This document shows, piece after piece, positions 37,171-50,290 of a DNA stretch of 64,000 nucleotides. The first letter of the stretch is position 1; every line of letters starts with the position of its first letter. Where the stretch lies: assembly GCA_036571765.1 (NCBI GenBank), contig BROE01000005.1, positions 9,081,518 to 9,145,517 of the forward strand. The letters run 5' to 3'. The DNA comes from Plecoglossus altivelis (lineage: Eukaryota > Chordata > Actinopteri > Osmeriformes > Plecoglossidae). The position numbers and the translations under genes were made by a program. The notes under the pieces are model-generated. The model did not search any database. It was not told the DNA's origin and saw only the letters and a list, made by a program, of their open reading frames with translations.

Positions 37171-37561
37171 ATGAGCACTGGACTGAGAACTTCATTCTAA
37201 TTGACAGACCAATACAATAAGAACCTTTTCTATTATTTAGCAACTTGGGCAGTATTCAGCCCATCTTTCATCATCTTTGCAGTCAATGTGAGTGATTTCA
37301 GTCAGGTAAAGTGACAATGTCAAGCAACTGCCAATTTTCAATGTTCCCCATATGTTTCTTGTCTTTTCACTACTTACTATGCTGTTTTCAGACTCACATA
37401 GATTTCCTGTTAGGGAATCAGTGTTACAACGTCTAGGGGGGCCCTGGTGATGGTAGGTCTGTGTGGTTATCTATCACATGCAACTCAATACACTGCCGCT
37501 TTGGTGATTGAATGCCTGATTGATTGGTGGAAACAAGTGAGGCTGGTCCAAAACCCACAAT

Positions 37562-37735
37562 GTAAGAGAGAAAGAGAGAGTGAGAGAGCCAGAGAGAGGG
37601 GGAGAGGGAGAGTAGGAGAGAGGAAGAGAGAGAGAGTGAGAGAGAGAGTGAGAGAGGGTAGGAGAGAGAGAGAGAGACAGAGAGTAGGAGAGCGAGAGAG
37701 TGGGCAGAGAGAGCCAGAGCAGGTTGGAGAGAAAA
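37562..37735. repeat. Long purine (GA) tract
   Basis: An almost uninterrupted purine strand of GAGA, GGAG and AAGAG blocks. Overlapping frames on both strands are composition artefacts. Confidence 0.85.
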
Positions 37736-38244
37736 AGACAAACATCCACACACTTTTTAGAAAAATAATGATACAAATATAAATAGAGCAGAGGGTTGTT
37801 AGGGATGCAGTGACTGATGTCCTAAATGTGGTCTTTAGTCTAGGTATTATAACTCCCCCCAAACAAACACATAATGTAAATTCCACAGTATTAGTTCCCA
37901 TACCGACTGTATGGTACATATTATATTAGTGTATAAATAATCATATGTAATCCAGCATTTAATATATATTGTTCAATCTCAGCTACTGTAATCTATTTAC
38001 AGTACCTGTAATTTCCCCCCTGGGGAGTAATAAGAGAATACTGAACTTTACTGCGAAGTCTTCTCTAAAGGCTCATGGAGTAATAAGGCCTTTCCACAAT
38101 GGCTCCTTTGGCCTCTGATACAGTGGGCTCTCAGTGGGTCCGTACAACAAAGAAGACATGAGAATGAACCCCAGCATATCCCTACAGGCCTCACCAGCGC
38201 TGTCGCTATAGAAATGAGAATTCACAATGCTCTCTCACAGGAAG

Positions 38245-38352
38245 TCCATGTGTGCGCGTGCATATGTACTGTATGCGTGTTTACTCACAATAGCTCTCTC
38301 AGGGAGTGTCCATGTGTGCGCATGTGTGTGTGTATCTTTGCTCAATTGTGTG
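38245..38352. repeat. Imperfect GT repeat with a duplicated block
   Basis: GT-rich sequence. GTCCATGTGTGCGC appears twice, near 38247 and 38308, with CTCTCTCAGG before or near each copy, suggesting a local duplication of about 60 bases. Confidence 0.6.
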
Positions 38353-40469
38353 TGCATGTCAATGTAGACATCTATCCTTTGCGTCTGGTCTATGTATTGT
38401 GGCACGCTTTTATGCGAGAGCAGGGATGAGAATGGTGACTGAGACTATGGACTATTGATGGTATGGGACAGAGCATCAGTGTGTGGGTAATGTACAGGCT
38501 GGAGGACACTTCTCCCCCAAGCATACCAACCCACACACAATAACTGCTGTTGTTATTCAGCCAGCCATGGAGCTTATGAATAGCCAGACAGTTACAAGAC
38601 TGATCACTCCAGATATCCTGTTTTGTAAGAAACTTTGGCAGAGTGCTTTGTTAAACTTAGCTGAAGCTTGGAAAACGCTTGTTGTGTATCCTCACTTTGT
38701 ATTTGTTATCATAAAAAAAGAATAGAAATGTTTCCCAACAGTCAATAGATATATTTTATTATTAAACCGAATACACTGTACGATCTTCATTCATCTAATT
38801 TAGTCAATTATCTCAATTGGATGATCTAAAGTCATATAAATCTCCTAATTGTCATTTTAGAGGTGGTTCATCAAGCGCTCGCCATAACACCAACGTCAGA
38901 GACAATAAAATCAACTCTGGTTCTCTATCTGGCAGTGCCTCGTCAGTAAATTTAGATGCTGTGCGTGTTTTAGTGGCAGGCAGCGACATCCATCATTATT
39001 TGTGGCTGGTGGACAGCCGTGGCCCATCCATATGTCTATGTGTCCGTGGTCAGGGTCCTGTGCTCCTCTGCTGTCTGACTCCCGCAGCTGTTCTCCTGCT
39101 TGCCTTCGCTCCTCCTGCCTGCGGTGGTGTGAACGTCAGCATGAACATCCCATCTGCCCCTCTGGCTGTCCTGAGCGGAGACACTGATTCCTTTCAACGC
39201 TTCTCTAAAATTGCCATCTTGCCGATCGCTAGAAGTACAGCAGAACCTCCCTTGGTTTGTCCCACCTCAACCTTAGCTTGGTGTACAAGGAGTCTGGAGA
39301 TCAGACACACCTTGACAGGTTCACTCAGGTTGAGTCATCATGTGTCATCATCATACTGACTGACTGTGTAGATGGATAGGTTGGTGTGCGGGGGGTGTAA
39401 AAAAAATACATTTGAGAAAGAGAAATAGAGAGAGGCAGAGAGAGGAGAGAGGTTTGTATGAGAGTGTGCATGTGAATGTTCATACCAATTCTGCTCAACA
39501 CTACTGCAGGCATACTAGAGTGACCTCCACAAGATCTACTGTAGCACCTTTCAAAGTTAGAGATCCTCCACCACCCTCAGGCACTTCAAAAGAGGTACTC
39601 ATATTTCTGAACAGCAAGATCCCACTGAGACAGTGGAATTCGATTCCAAACAGTCCTTATGTGCTGCAGGCCCTCACAGCATTTCCCACAAACAGTCACT
39701 TCTCCCAGATGCCAAATAATAATGTGTGAATACGGAACGTCAGTGAAAGGTCTAGGAAGGCTGAAAATCTGATGAAAGAAACAGGCCAGACAGAAAACCA
39801 GCAGTGGATTGGAAAAAACACAACTAACTTGAGTAAAGAGAAGAGAGGGGAAAGGTCTGTCCTTGGGTGAAAAGAAGAAGAAAATGCAAAGAGAAGGGAA
39901 ACATGTAAGAGAAAACAGAGAAGAACCTCTGCTGAACCTCCAAGTTTTGAACAGTGCAGAGGATCCTTCATAACTAGGAAAACCTACATTTGAATCATTC
40001 CATTTGCTTTGGTGAGACTTGTTCTAAGTTCCCTCACATTACTTCAAAATATGAAATACTTCCATCTTCTAAGAGCCGCTTAGACAGCTCACTCATCCCA
40101 GTCTAAATAATCCCTTATTGCCCAGGTCTTAAAAATGAAAGCATCGTCTATTTGAGCGAGTGATGTCATCTGAAAGAAGATGTTGCTGACGTATTGGGGT
40201 GGCCCTCTTTCAAGAAGCCAGTCTGACTAAACCCAAATTCACAGATTTATGCCCTCATCTCGCTCCCTGATGGCATTCAAAGATGGGAATACATTATGAC
40301 TAACGCCTTATGTCTCTCCTCTCTGATGGCACTGAACATTTGATGTCAGTGGGTGTAAATCTTTCTCTCTTTTTTCCCCTTCTTGCTCAGGAGATAGCGC
40401 CTCACAATGCAGATGGCTGCCACTCTGAGCTCCTTCCTGCAGAGGGCTGAGCTTGCTTCCACACGCAGA

Positions 40470-40572
40470 AATACACACACAGGAACACATAAACACAGGC
40501 TCGCATGCATGCATACAAGCGCGGACACACACCCACACACAGGCGCACACACACCCACACACGGGCGCACAC
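40470..40572. repeat. Imperfect CA repeat
   Basis: CA-rich sequence with G interruptions. CACACACCCACACACAGGCG and its near copy CACACACCCACACACGGGCG form a 20-bp-scale duplication near 40527-40567. Confidence 0.75.
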
Positions 40573-40807
40573 CAAGCAGCATCCTGGCTCCACAACTTTC
40601 CTTTGTTCTAGAGAGGAAGGCGGGGAGAGACGGATGCTATCATGGTGTTGCAGGCTCTTTCTGCTCTCACTCCACAGCTAATCAGGCACACAGGGTGCAG
40701 CCAAAGAAGACGAGGGAGAGAGTCTCCTCCCTGTGATGGAGTCATTGTAAATATTGGACTCTTTATGGAAAGTTCAGAAGCATTGTCACACTGACGCTGA
40801 GTCGCAC

Positions 40808-40815
40808 ATGGCGGC
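40808..40815 (+). promoter_or_regulatory. YY1-like motif
   Basis: CACATGGCGGCGGCG contains ATGGCGGC, the core of the YY1 site. A similar ATGGCGG occurs at 58473. Both are single matches to a short motif. Confidence 0.25.
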
Positions 40816-43800
40816 GGCGAGTGTTTAGGGATACAAGCGGTGGCTAATCCGTTTAACAGGCACAGTGCATGACATTGGATTCCATTAAGGTTCTATTGTG
40901 AACACATAATGTGAGGTAATAAAACGAGCTTGAGCTGTAATGTGCTTCATCTCAGGTGTGGGTGCTGTGTTGCCACCTTAAAATCTTAAACTGTTACTAA
41001 ACAATTACCAGTGAAACGCTGTTCACGTACCTGTGAACACTACTTGAAAATACCTACTAATCTGTCAGTAATTATAGTAACACTTATACATGATGTATTT
41101 TTTTTTAACCAATCAATGCCCTTTAATACAGGCTTCTTTGAATTGTGGCTTTAAACAGTCAATCATGAGTATTTGGTGAGACACATGGGCCTTTGCAGTT
41201 AGGGATTTAGGTAGCAATGACCTTGGCCACAGGAAGTAGAAGACATTAGCATTTGATTTCCAAAGACTCATCTAACTTCTTTTGCTAAGACAGGGGATTT
41301 CTGGATTACATTAAAGAGTTCGAAAGATTAAAGTTCTCTTTTGTGCCAATCCACCAACTCAATTATCCTTTTCTCAAAGGTCTAACCAAAGCACAACACC
41401 TCCCATTTACTTTGTATATTTAAATAGACCTATTAGAGGTCAACCTTCTAGGTGTACCTTACATGACTTGTATTTCAGGGGAGTGTTTTGGCCTGTCTAC
41501 TAGAATAATTGGCCTGGCTGGCTCCATTGTAGGCTAGACACTGAGTGCTAGATTTTACTGGCAATGCTAATCAGCTCATTCTAAGACTTCACATTAAACC
41601 TTAAGAAGATATTTTTATTTGCCATGACTATGTGAATGGGAACATTAATTGTTAAAAAGACACAGTCAAATGAGGTCGTAGATGTTCAGAGAACAGACTT
41701 TGTGCACACATACACCACTACGGTTCACTTTCCTGTTGTTCCTTTTGTACAAAATCGTTCTTGTAAGACTAACTATCGATCAAAGATGCATACTTTAACA
41801 CTATGAACCCACTGCTACAGATGGTCAGAACCAGGCAAATGACTCAGAAGACTGTCTATAGATTAACAACATCAATAGAAGCCATGTTCCACGCTGCCCT
41901 CTTATCTTGATCTATTCAACTACATGACCTTTAATGGCCATGTAAGCTGGAACAGGTTTTTTCCTCTGGTGAGATTTTGTCCTTGTCGGTACAACATTAT
42001 CTGCCATTTACCACACACTTTTTATCCACTGATATGTACTTGTGGATTGTGTTCCAGTAATTGTACCAGTACTTTTGTCATCACAGGAACCATGTTCGAC
42101 AAACCAAACCACATAGTAGTTCAGTGTATCTGCTGTGCTTTGAAATGTGTTCAATATAACCAGTGAACACTGTTTATGAACAATATTGTGGCATGAGAAC
42201 ATTTGCTAAAGGGATGTTGTATGTGTCAGAAATGTCTAACAACTGCTAGACAGCATGGTTTCACTTCTAACTGTATAAACTACTATAATTCACCACATGG
42301 CCTTCTGATTGGTTACTATCTATGTATTACTCATTTACCTGAGCATGGCCAATCTACTGAAGAACACCAAGGGCTGGCAGACATAACATAAAACAGAGAA
42401 ACCAAATATTGCTGATGCAGATATCCTATCCAACCCAATCCAATCTATGCAGTATGTGGTGGTCTTGTCTGTAAAAGACTCGACAGACATCCAAGTAACT
42501 TTCTTCAGCCTGGAAAGGGAATTGGTGATCTTGTAAAGATGGAAACCATCCTGAAAACCAAGGCCCAGAGACTTCCGCAGAGAACCAATCTAGTACAGCC
42601 CTGATTGTTCTCTGAAAGTACAAAGCACGTCAGTATAGTCTGTGATTGGCATCTGGTCATATGCACCACTACAGGCCTTTCAAACTACCTGGGACAGCAG
42701 GCATACGAACCGTTGGTGTAGCTGAAGGATACTCCCTGACAGTGAGCGAAATGGCTCAGAGATACAGCATACGGCACATCATTGCGATCAACCAATCAGC
42801 TGGCCCTTGGCGGGCTGGAATCCAGCAGAGGAGAACAAACAGGCTTCCTGAGTGCGGCTGAGACGGCATTATGAAGAGACGACTCTGCAGGGTCCAAGTC
42901 GAGCCATATTCAAACCTGCCTGTGTAGCCTGGAATTGAACTCTCCCTCCTCCTTGAGATCTCAAAGGAAGACATCTCTAGCAGTGGCAAGAGGGAAGTTT
43001 ACGGAAAAGTACTCATCAACAACTCAATTAACAATTAGCCTCTCCAAGACCTCCAATTACCTGCTTCTTCATCAGCAACTTGCAACTGGGAGTTGAAGGG
43101 GAAACATAATAGTACAATTTGCTTTTACATTGTGCATACAATGTGGGTCCAATGACAGATTGTTATTTTTTGTGTTTTTTATTACAATTTGATTGTAATC
43201 ATTTCAGATTACATGGTTTGGCAGATCTGCAGCTCCATATGTGAAGTTTGAATTGCAACTGCGTGCTTGAAAATGAATTCCCACTCCAAATGACCATGAT
43301 ATTTACATGTTCCAATCTCTCTAAACAAAATTAATCAAAATAAGAAAAACTAGGTCTGCAGCGAACAGAATGCTTGTTTTTCATTTTAACCTGTACCTTA
43401 AGGGTTTGTAGTGACAGTCTGTTGTCATTTAAGTTAACGTCTTTCCATCACTATCTTCATTAACCGAAAGTCAATCTATAGGCAGATGGTGTAGACAACG
43501 AATTGTGGGATTCATCAAAAACGCATCTATTTACATTCAATTTAGATTTTCATTTCATTTTCTCAAGTCATGCTGGTTTGAGCAGATTAAATTGATCCCT
43601 GTCTTCTTTGGTCATTGGTAATGAAAGCACTTGACTTTGAAATGTTGTAACTCCAAACAGAAGTTCTACTTAAATACTTAAAGTGATGGCATGCTTGCAG
43701 CCTTAACAAGCAAAAGTGTAACTGCCGCAGAATGATGACAAAGATTATGATAATGATCATCATGAAGGTTCATCTGAATTATATTTGCATGATCAAACTG

Positions 43801-44759
43801 TGAACTATTGTTTCATAAACACTTCAGAACTGAATCTGATTTGAATTTGAGCGCAATATATTTTTGTTAAAATGTTGTATTTTAAAACTCGACCAGCAGT
43901 GAACGATGGCTCTGAATTGCTGAATGTTCATTTCAATAACAGCAAAACAACCCCCTGGGGTGCAGTAGACTGGAGAGAATCAACTTGACACCAATAAAAA
44001 TCCAAACCATTTCTTTCCAAATGGGTGAACCGGTCTGATGATTTCCCCTCGTGCACTTTGATATGAAGACTGTTCCCATAGTTACTGCTGATTGAAGACA
44101 CAATAATGTCACTAACGAGAGCAAACTTTGGATAACAATCCAGAGGATTTTTTGCTCATCGGAATTAGCATAGAGATTGAAATCTGTGGCAGACTGATCA
44201 TTCTGTTCTCAGTTCAACTTGCAACAATTGAGACTAGACAGAGGTGTTTAATTTTCAGTTGTCCTTCGCATCTATGTGCCTTCTGTGGTCTCAACATCAA
44301 AAATTCTCTATTCCTTTACTAGGAGACTTAGTTTAATTTCACTGTTAGACTGCCATGGTTTTACAATAATAAAATGGGGGGGGAACGATTTCATTAATGC
44401 AACTGCAAAGGATAGAATAACATAAGCACAGATAAGCCTATTTTTAGGAAGGACTAAATCAAAGTTGCCTTCTTGTGTCTTTTGTCATGAACACATTATA
44501 CATTTACTAGGACAATCTGCAATAGAGTTCAATTGTCTCCATTCAAAATGTCCCAACCCCGTGTGGTCTTTCACTTCAATTTAAAGCCCCGCAGAGAAAC
44601 ACAAAGTAAAAAGGTTTTTTCCTTTCTCGAAAAAGAAATGATTTGTGTCATGCTGATCAAAAGTGACAGAGCAGTATCGTATGCGACTACTTTCGGATGG
44701 ATCGACACAATTGAAAGAAGACACATCACTCTTCAACCTTAATCCTTCAATAAACACAA

Positions 44760-45130
44760 TGGCCAGCAAATAAAAAGATGAGTTGACTGAGAGAGAGGCT
44801 GATAATATGTGGCGCTCATCATCCCCTGTGGCCACAGCGATGATGCTTCATTCGATAATGGCAGGGTGTATAGGGGACACTCCTAGGCCTCTCTCCTGTT
44901 TAGTGGAAACTTGGGCGATTATCAAGGTGTTTAAGGATGGACTTTCCTCCGGGGAGTTCACCGACAGAAGACGATTTATTCAGGTGTTAGTCAGCCAGCG
45001 GGGAAGGCAGGAAGAAAAGGAGGCAGGCAGAAAGACAGACTGGAGATTTAAAGACCCTTATACTCTACATGCTAATGAAGAAGCGTCATTCATGACTGTA
45101 GGGGGAGACAGCAGGATAAATAGATATTTG
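44760..45130. promoter_or_regulatory. Candidate conserved non-coding element
   Basis: Unique sequence with a 116-codon open plus-strand frame (44783-45133) that has no recognisable domain. It contains CGATAATGG, GGCGATTATCAAGG and ACGATTTATTC, more typical of a regulatory element than of an exon. Confidence 0.25.
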
Positions 45131-47569
45131 TGACTCAGAGCCAACCCTGGCACCTTCTCGGGAAGGAATCTGGAATGAGGAAAAAAGCTACCAAACACCA
45201 ACCAGAAGTATGATTTGCATTATAGTGCCAGACAGATAGAAAGAGAAGAAGAGGGAGAAAATAGACTGAAACAAAAAAAGGAGTGTGATAGCTACTGTGT
45301 GATAACCACAGCTATTGAAACAAATCCTCCATCTTCTAGTGTTACTTATCACCCCTTCCCCGCCCCCTATCTTTCTATCGGCCCTCTGTCACTATGTTCC
45401 ATGGGTGATGCAGGAGACCTGATAAACACTGAGTTTTCCACCCAGAGTTTTACTAACATAATGTCTACAATGCAATGTGCACTGTACATTCAATATCCCA
45501 AATACAATGGATCGTTCATTTTTTGCTTCATTTTCTATCATTATCTACTCATTTCAAGAGGAAAGTGTTCATCCTCGTCCATTTTCCTTGCAATTGCCAA
45601 GACCTGTATTTATTGGACCAGAAAAGAAAAACAAAATTCAGTGTGAATTGTTGAGACTGAGTTCGCTTTTACCTCGACCATTTGGACAGAATAAATGTGG
45701 CCACACAGGATGTGTGTATGTTGGGTTCAAGGAGAGCAGACTCATACGCTCAAGCACATCAGTTCTGGTAAACAAACTTTATCTCCCGGCCCATTAAGCT
45801 CAGTAATATTGAAACCTGATCTTCAGATAAACATAGATTTCCCTCAGCCCACCATCAGTATGGCGATGCAAGAGACCGGTGATTTGTCATCTAACTGGCA
45901 GGCTGAAATTGTAGGTATTGGTAAACCAATTCATGCAAAGTTCACAGGCTAATCATTGTCCATGAGATGCAGTTATAGTGGACGTATAAAATCATATTTC
46001 TGTTTCCGTGTGCAAACGATGACTACTGTTCATTGTAATGCTCCACAAAGGTAAAGAAGAACTGCAATGGCAGACATTAGTCTTGAGTCCAGCAGCTTTT
46101 ACACTGAAATATATACTATTCCAAATATTAGAAGTTGACGGTTTTGAATGAAAATGGCATGTTTTCAAACTGTACTGAAACATTTATCTTTTAATTGTTA
46201 TTTGGTTTCCCTGGAGGAGTGTTAACGGTAAGATAAGACAATGTAAGAAAGACAAACGTCAGTTCTGTGTTTGCCTTCTCTCCTTTACTTCTTTTAGGGT
46301 TTTTTTCCTTTCTTTCTTTCGTTCCATTCTTGCTTTCCACTCTGCTGCAGTATGATATTCTTTCACTTCATTCTGAGCGATTTTACACCAGAAGAGTCTG
46401 ACCTTGGAGTTATCCACCCTGAACATCAGCATGGACAGGCCACTTACCCCAACAGGAGGAATCGTATGCCACCGTATTGTATTCAAGAGCACTATGCCTT
46501 TGCAATCACCACCACCCTACTAAGAGTGAAATCCCCTGGTCCTGTTTCCTCTTCAAAAAGCGTGGACCTCCGTACATCTCAGCTTATCTGAAACAAGGGC
46601 TTTAACAGTGAACTAGTCAGATTTCCAGGCTGACATAAAGAAGAAGAAAGAGGAACTAAAGCATGGTTGCACTGCAGAAAAGAAATGGAGGCCAGGTAAT
46701 GACTGTGGGAAATGATGAGTGCTCTTGAAGGTAAGACCGACTGAGCAAAACAGTTGGCATTCTCATTTGGCATATGTTAGCAATGCATTTTCCACAGAAA
46801 TTGGTGGGCATTCATCCATTCTTTAGATACACGTTTTATTAAGTGCGGTTTGAGTTGGCGCTTGAGCAATTTCCCCGGAGATGTGAAGATGGACCAGAGA
46901 AGGTACAGAAATGATGAATGCTGAATTTTTGTGCGATAACATTAACTACTATCAAACTGTATTCTTCATCCACACACACCACTTGGAGTTTTTAAGACAT
47001 CAAATACATTAATGGACAGCATCAAAGAGTGAGAGGAATCACATATTTCTAGACAGTGACAAAGCCATGGCTCTGGTTTGACCATTCTGTCGTATGTGTA
47101 GGACCAGTAGCATACATTCCATGTCTCTGGTCAAGGTACTTTCATGGTCATGATTTCTGGGTACAGAGGAATCTCTTTCAACTGTAAACAACTGTTAAAT
47201 AGTGATATAATATTCTGGTCTGTGTTCCAAAGTAAAACATTTGTGGAATTCATTTCAAAAGAGAGGAAGTGTCATTTTTCTACATTCACCTTGATCTGAG
47301 CAATGCTGGTCAGGCTTCATCCAGACTCTATGCACCCATCCCTGGTACATGTGCTGTCAAAAGCCTGGCCTCATTCTTACTGGGTACAGTACATCCCAAG
47401 GCTGTGTCAGCTCTATTAGCGAGGCAGTGTCCAACATGGGTGCTGCCGAGGTCTGGAGCTCCTTACGCACCTGAGCCCAAACAATAACATCTGTACTGAG
47501 CCTGACCTTACCTCAGAACACAGCTGCACCTGACACTCCTGCTCCTGCTGGATTTACGTAACACAGGTT

Positions 47570-47880
47570 ATATAATGAGCAAGAATAATCACATTGGGCC
47601 AGTTGACGTTTCAGATTAGCTGAGATTAAAACATCTGTTATGTCATCTCCATTAGTCTTCTTAAATACCCCTGGTTTTAACATGTTTAATCAGATTACTC
47701 TACATCAGATTTATGGGCCCACTGTTTTACGCTACGAACATACCAAGAAAATATTCAAATATAATTTGAATTGCTAATGATGAAAATGACATGCCCAGGC
47801 TAATTTAGCGTGTAATAAAAGTTACGTAAATTGCCAGGAAAGCATTAGCAAGAAGATGTGTTTACCCAAGTAGCAGGGGT
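47570..47880. promoter_or_regulatory. Candidate conserved non-coding element
   Basis: Unique AT-rich sequence with TTTAATCAGATTAC, TTGAATTGCTAATGATG, GCTAATTTAGCG and GTGTAATAAAAG. It has a dense cluster of ATTA cores and no simple repeats. Confidence 0.35.
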
Positions 47881-48034
47881 CAATCCAGTGGCACATCCAT
47901 GGGCCAGCTTCTACCCAATAAATGGAGAATGAGCCACCATGTAGTGTACACATACACGCACACATCTAATGATTTCCCTCCTATCAGAGTCCAAACTCAA
48001 AATAACCAAAGGGAGGTCAGATATTGAAAGGACA

Positions 48035-48444
48035 AGGCATGAGAGAGAGAGAAAGTGAAATAAAGAGAGAGAGAAGAAAAAGAAGAAAGATTGGCCCCAG
48101 ATAGAAAAGTGAGATTGTTCTTCCTCTGAGAAATCAGCTGGTCTTTTTGGCCGGGAGGTGAATGGCAGCTGACAGAATTGGAGCCTTAAAGCCTGAGAGG
48201 AGGGTTGAGCTGGGTCAGACCGCCCTTCCCATCAGCCAATGGTCATGAAAGCCCAGCCAGAAAAAGAGAAACAGAGAGAGAAAGAGAGAAGGAGAGCGAG
48301 AAAGAGAGAGAAGAGGAGAGAGGAGAGACAGCAAGAGAGACAGAGAGAGGAAGGGAGGAGAGAGAGAAACAGAGAGGAGAGTAAGAGAGGGGAGGAGAGA
48401 GAGAAACAGAGAGAGAAAGAGAGAGAGAGGACAAGAGAGAGAGT
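48035..48444. repeat. Two GA-rich tracts
   Basis: GA-rich sequence at 48035-48080 and 48259-48444. The second is mainly GAGAGA, AGGAGAG and AAACAGAGAG blocks and produces the long Ser/Leu frame of 193 codons on the minus strand, which is not a gene. Confidence 0.85.
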
Positions 48445-49299
48445 GATACCAAATGGGTTGCCACAGTAACGGCCAAACGGCCCCTTCCTCCATAACCCTT
48501 TCACTACCTTTTTCTTTAGTTGCCAAAATAGATATGTGTGTGTTTGTGTGTGTCTGCATGTGGTTACATGTGGATCCTCCTGGGCACCTGAGTGAACACA
48601 GCCAAGGCTCAATAGAAGGATGAAGTGATGAGAGAGAGAGGCAAAGGGAAAAAAGGAAAGGCAAATAGAGAAGAGGGAGAGGGGGTCACGCTCTCCAGCT
48701 TCAATCAGGCGGTCATGTTTGCCAACAGCAAGAGCCTGCAGCCTCTTAGTACACCAAAGGCTGCCAGGTCCATCCAATTTGGGCCCATGAATTGGCCTCT
48801 TCCAGAAAGGCAAAATGATTCAACCATGGGTTATAATACAGAGAAAACAAATGTCCGAAATGAATATGCTGGCTTATTTGACAGGATTTTCTGGGCTCAT
48901 TCTTGCAACCCTGGTATTCTGGTATCCCATAAAAACCCTGTGTGTGGTTTGGGCTCTATGGCGGTTTGTGACCACAGCTTCTTTATATTGTGGTTAGCTG
49001 ATGGTTAGGATTCCACAGCAAAGTTCCAAAGTCACAAACTCTGCTCAAAGGGTCCCAGCCAGAGCCTATTATATCACTCTCTGGACTCTAGTGTCCTCTA
49101 GAGACTAGTCAGAGAGCCATACCATGATACCAGTGTGCTCTGTAGCGTCACGCAGAGATATGCAAGATGAGCTCAAATCCTCACCTAGCACACAGCTAAA
49201 CAAAGAGGCAAATGTGTTGGTTTAAAAAAAAATACAATTTTGTAACTCCAGTAGCCAAAATTACCTATGACTTTGCTTCATCTCTCAATAATGCAATAT

Positions 49300-49321
49300 A
49301 TTGCATTGCATTGCATTGCAT
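49300..49321. repeat. TTGCA pentanucleotide repeat
   Basis: Four exact TTGCA units in a row, next to AATGCAATA. Confidence 0.85.
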
Positions 49322-50089
49322 AGTGACTCTATGCAGGTCTTCCTTGGAGCTTGAAACATCTCAACACGGTGTTCCACCAACTCCCCCCCAAGCTATCAAG
49401 CACAGGGATGGACAGAACATCCTCTTCTACAGTGGTCCCTGGTCGCTAAACCAGGATACTATGCCAACAGACTCTCCTCCTCAGTGCGAATCCTACATTG
49501 TGCATCTGCATCCTCAATCCATTAACAAGGGTCGCTTGTTTTAAGGGAGGACATGGTAAACATCCTGATCAAGCTTCGCTGCGAGTCAGAGGAACAGCTA
49601 GTCCTGATTGTCCAGAGAACAGATTGTTAAATCGACACTCATCAGCAGCCCCTGCCTGTGCCAGAGGCAGTTTAATCTACCCCCCCAGAGGCGAAAGCTT
49701 ACTCAAAACTACATGGTTGACGACGTGGAGAAAACAAAGCCACGGTAGAGGTTGTGTCTCTCTCTCCATTGTTATTGATGAAATAAGGTGCATTTGGGAA
49801 CTGATGTGCCTTTGTTTGAAAAGGTCTTTGAAGATAGTGTTTTAGTGTGTATGTTGTAGTAAAACATAGTAATCGTGCTTTACACATCCTTTTAAAATAA
49901 ATACATTTGTGAGATCCCTATCCGGTTTGTTAAGATTGGTAAAATTCATGACATCAAAACACCTTTTAGGTGAGACGTCATCTCTTGGGAGAGATTCTAC
50001 ATAAAGTAAGCTGCCAGTAAGTAGCTGGAGAGCCACCATCTCACCTGAATGCTTTTTTTAAGTAAGTAAAAGGGACACAGGAGCTATGA

Positions 50090-50290
50090 GTGGAACGAGG
50101 TAGATTGCTGCCATTTAATTACAGAGACAACTTTTAATTAATATGCTGTATGTAAATTTGCCCTGAAAAAAAAGGATGATGTAAAAGACATGCAATTAAC
50201 CAAAATAAAGGATTCTAACTCCGGCAAAGACAGAGGACATGAAGCTGTGATGATCAGTAAGACTTTGTCAAATTTTTACGCTCAAGAGGG
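50090..50290. promoter_or_regulatory. Candidate conserved non-coding element
   Basis: Two exact TAATTA sites (50116-50121 and 50135-50140) sit 19 bases apart, followed by ATATGC, ATGTAAATTTG and ATGCAATTAACC. The stretch is unique and free of simple repeats. Confidence 0.4.

Noticed and set aside
48232..48813. 193-codon minus-strand frame
   Set aside because: It is mostly a translated GA/CT tract (Ser/Leu/Phe repeats) with no domain; a composition artefact.
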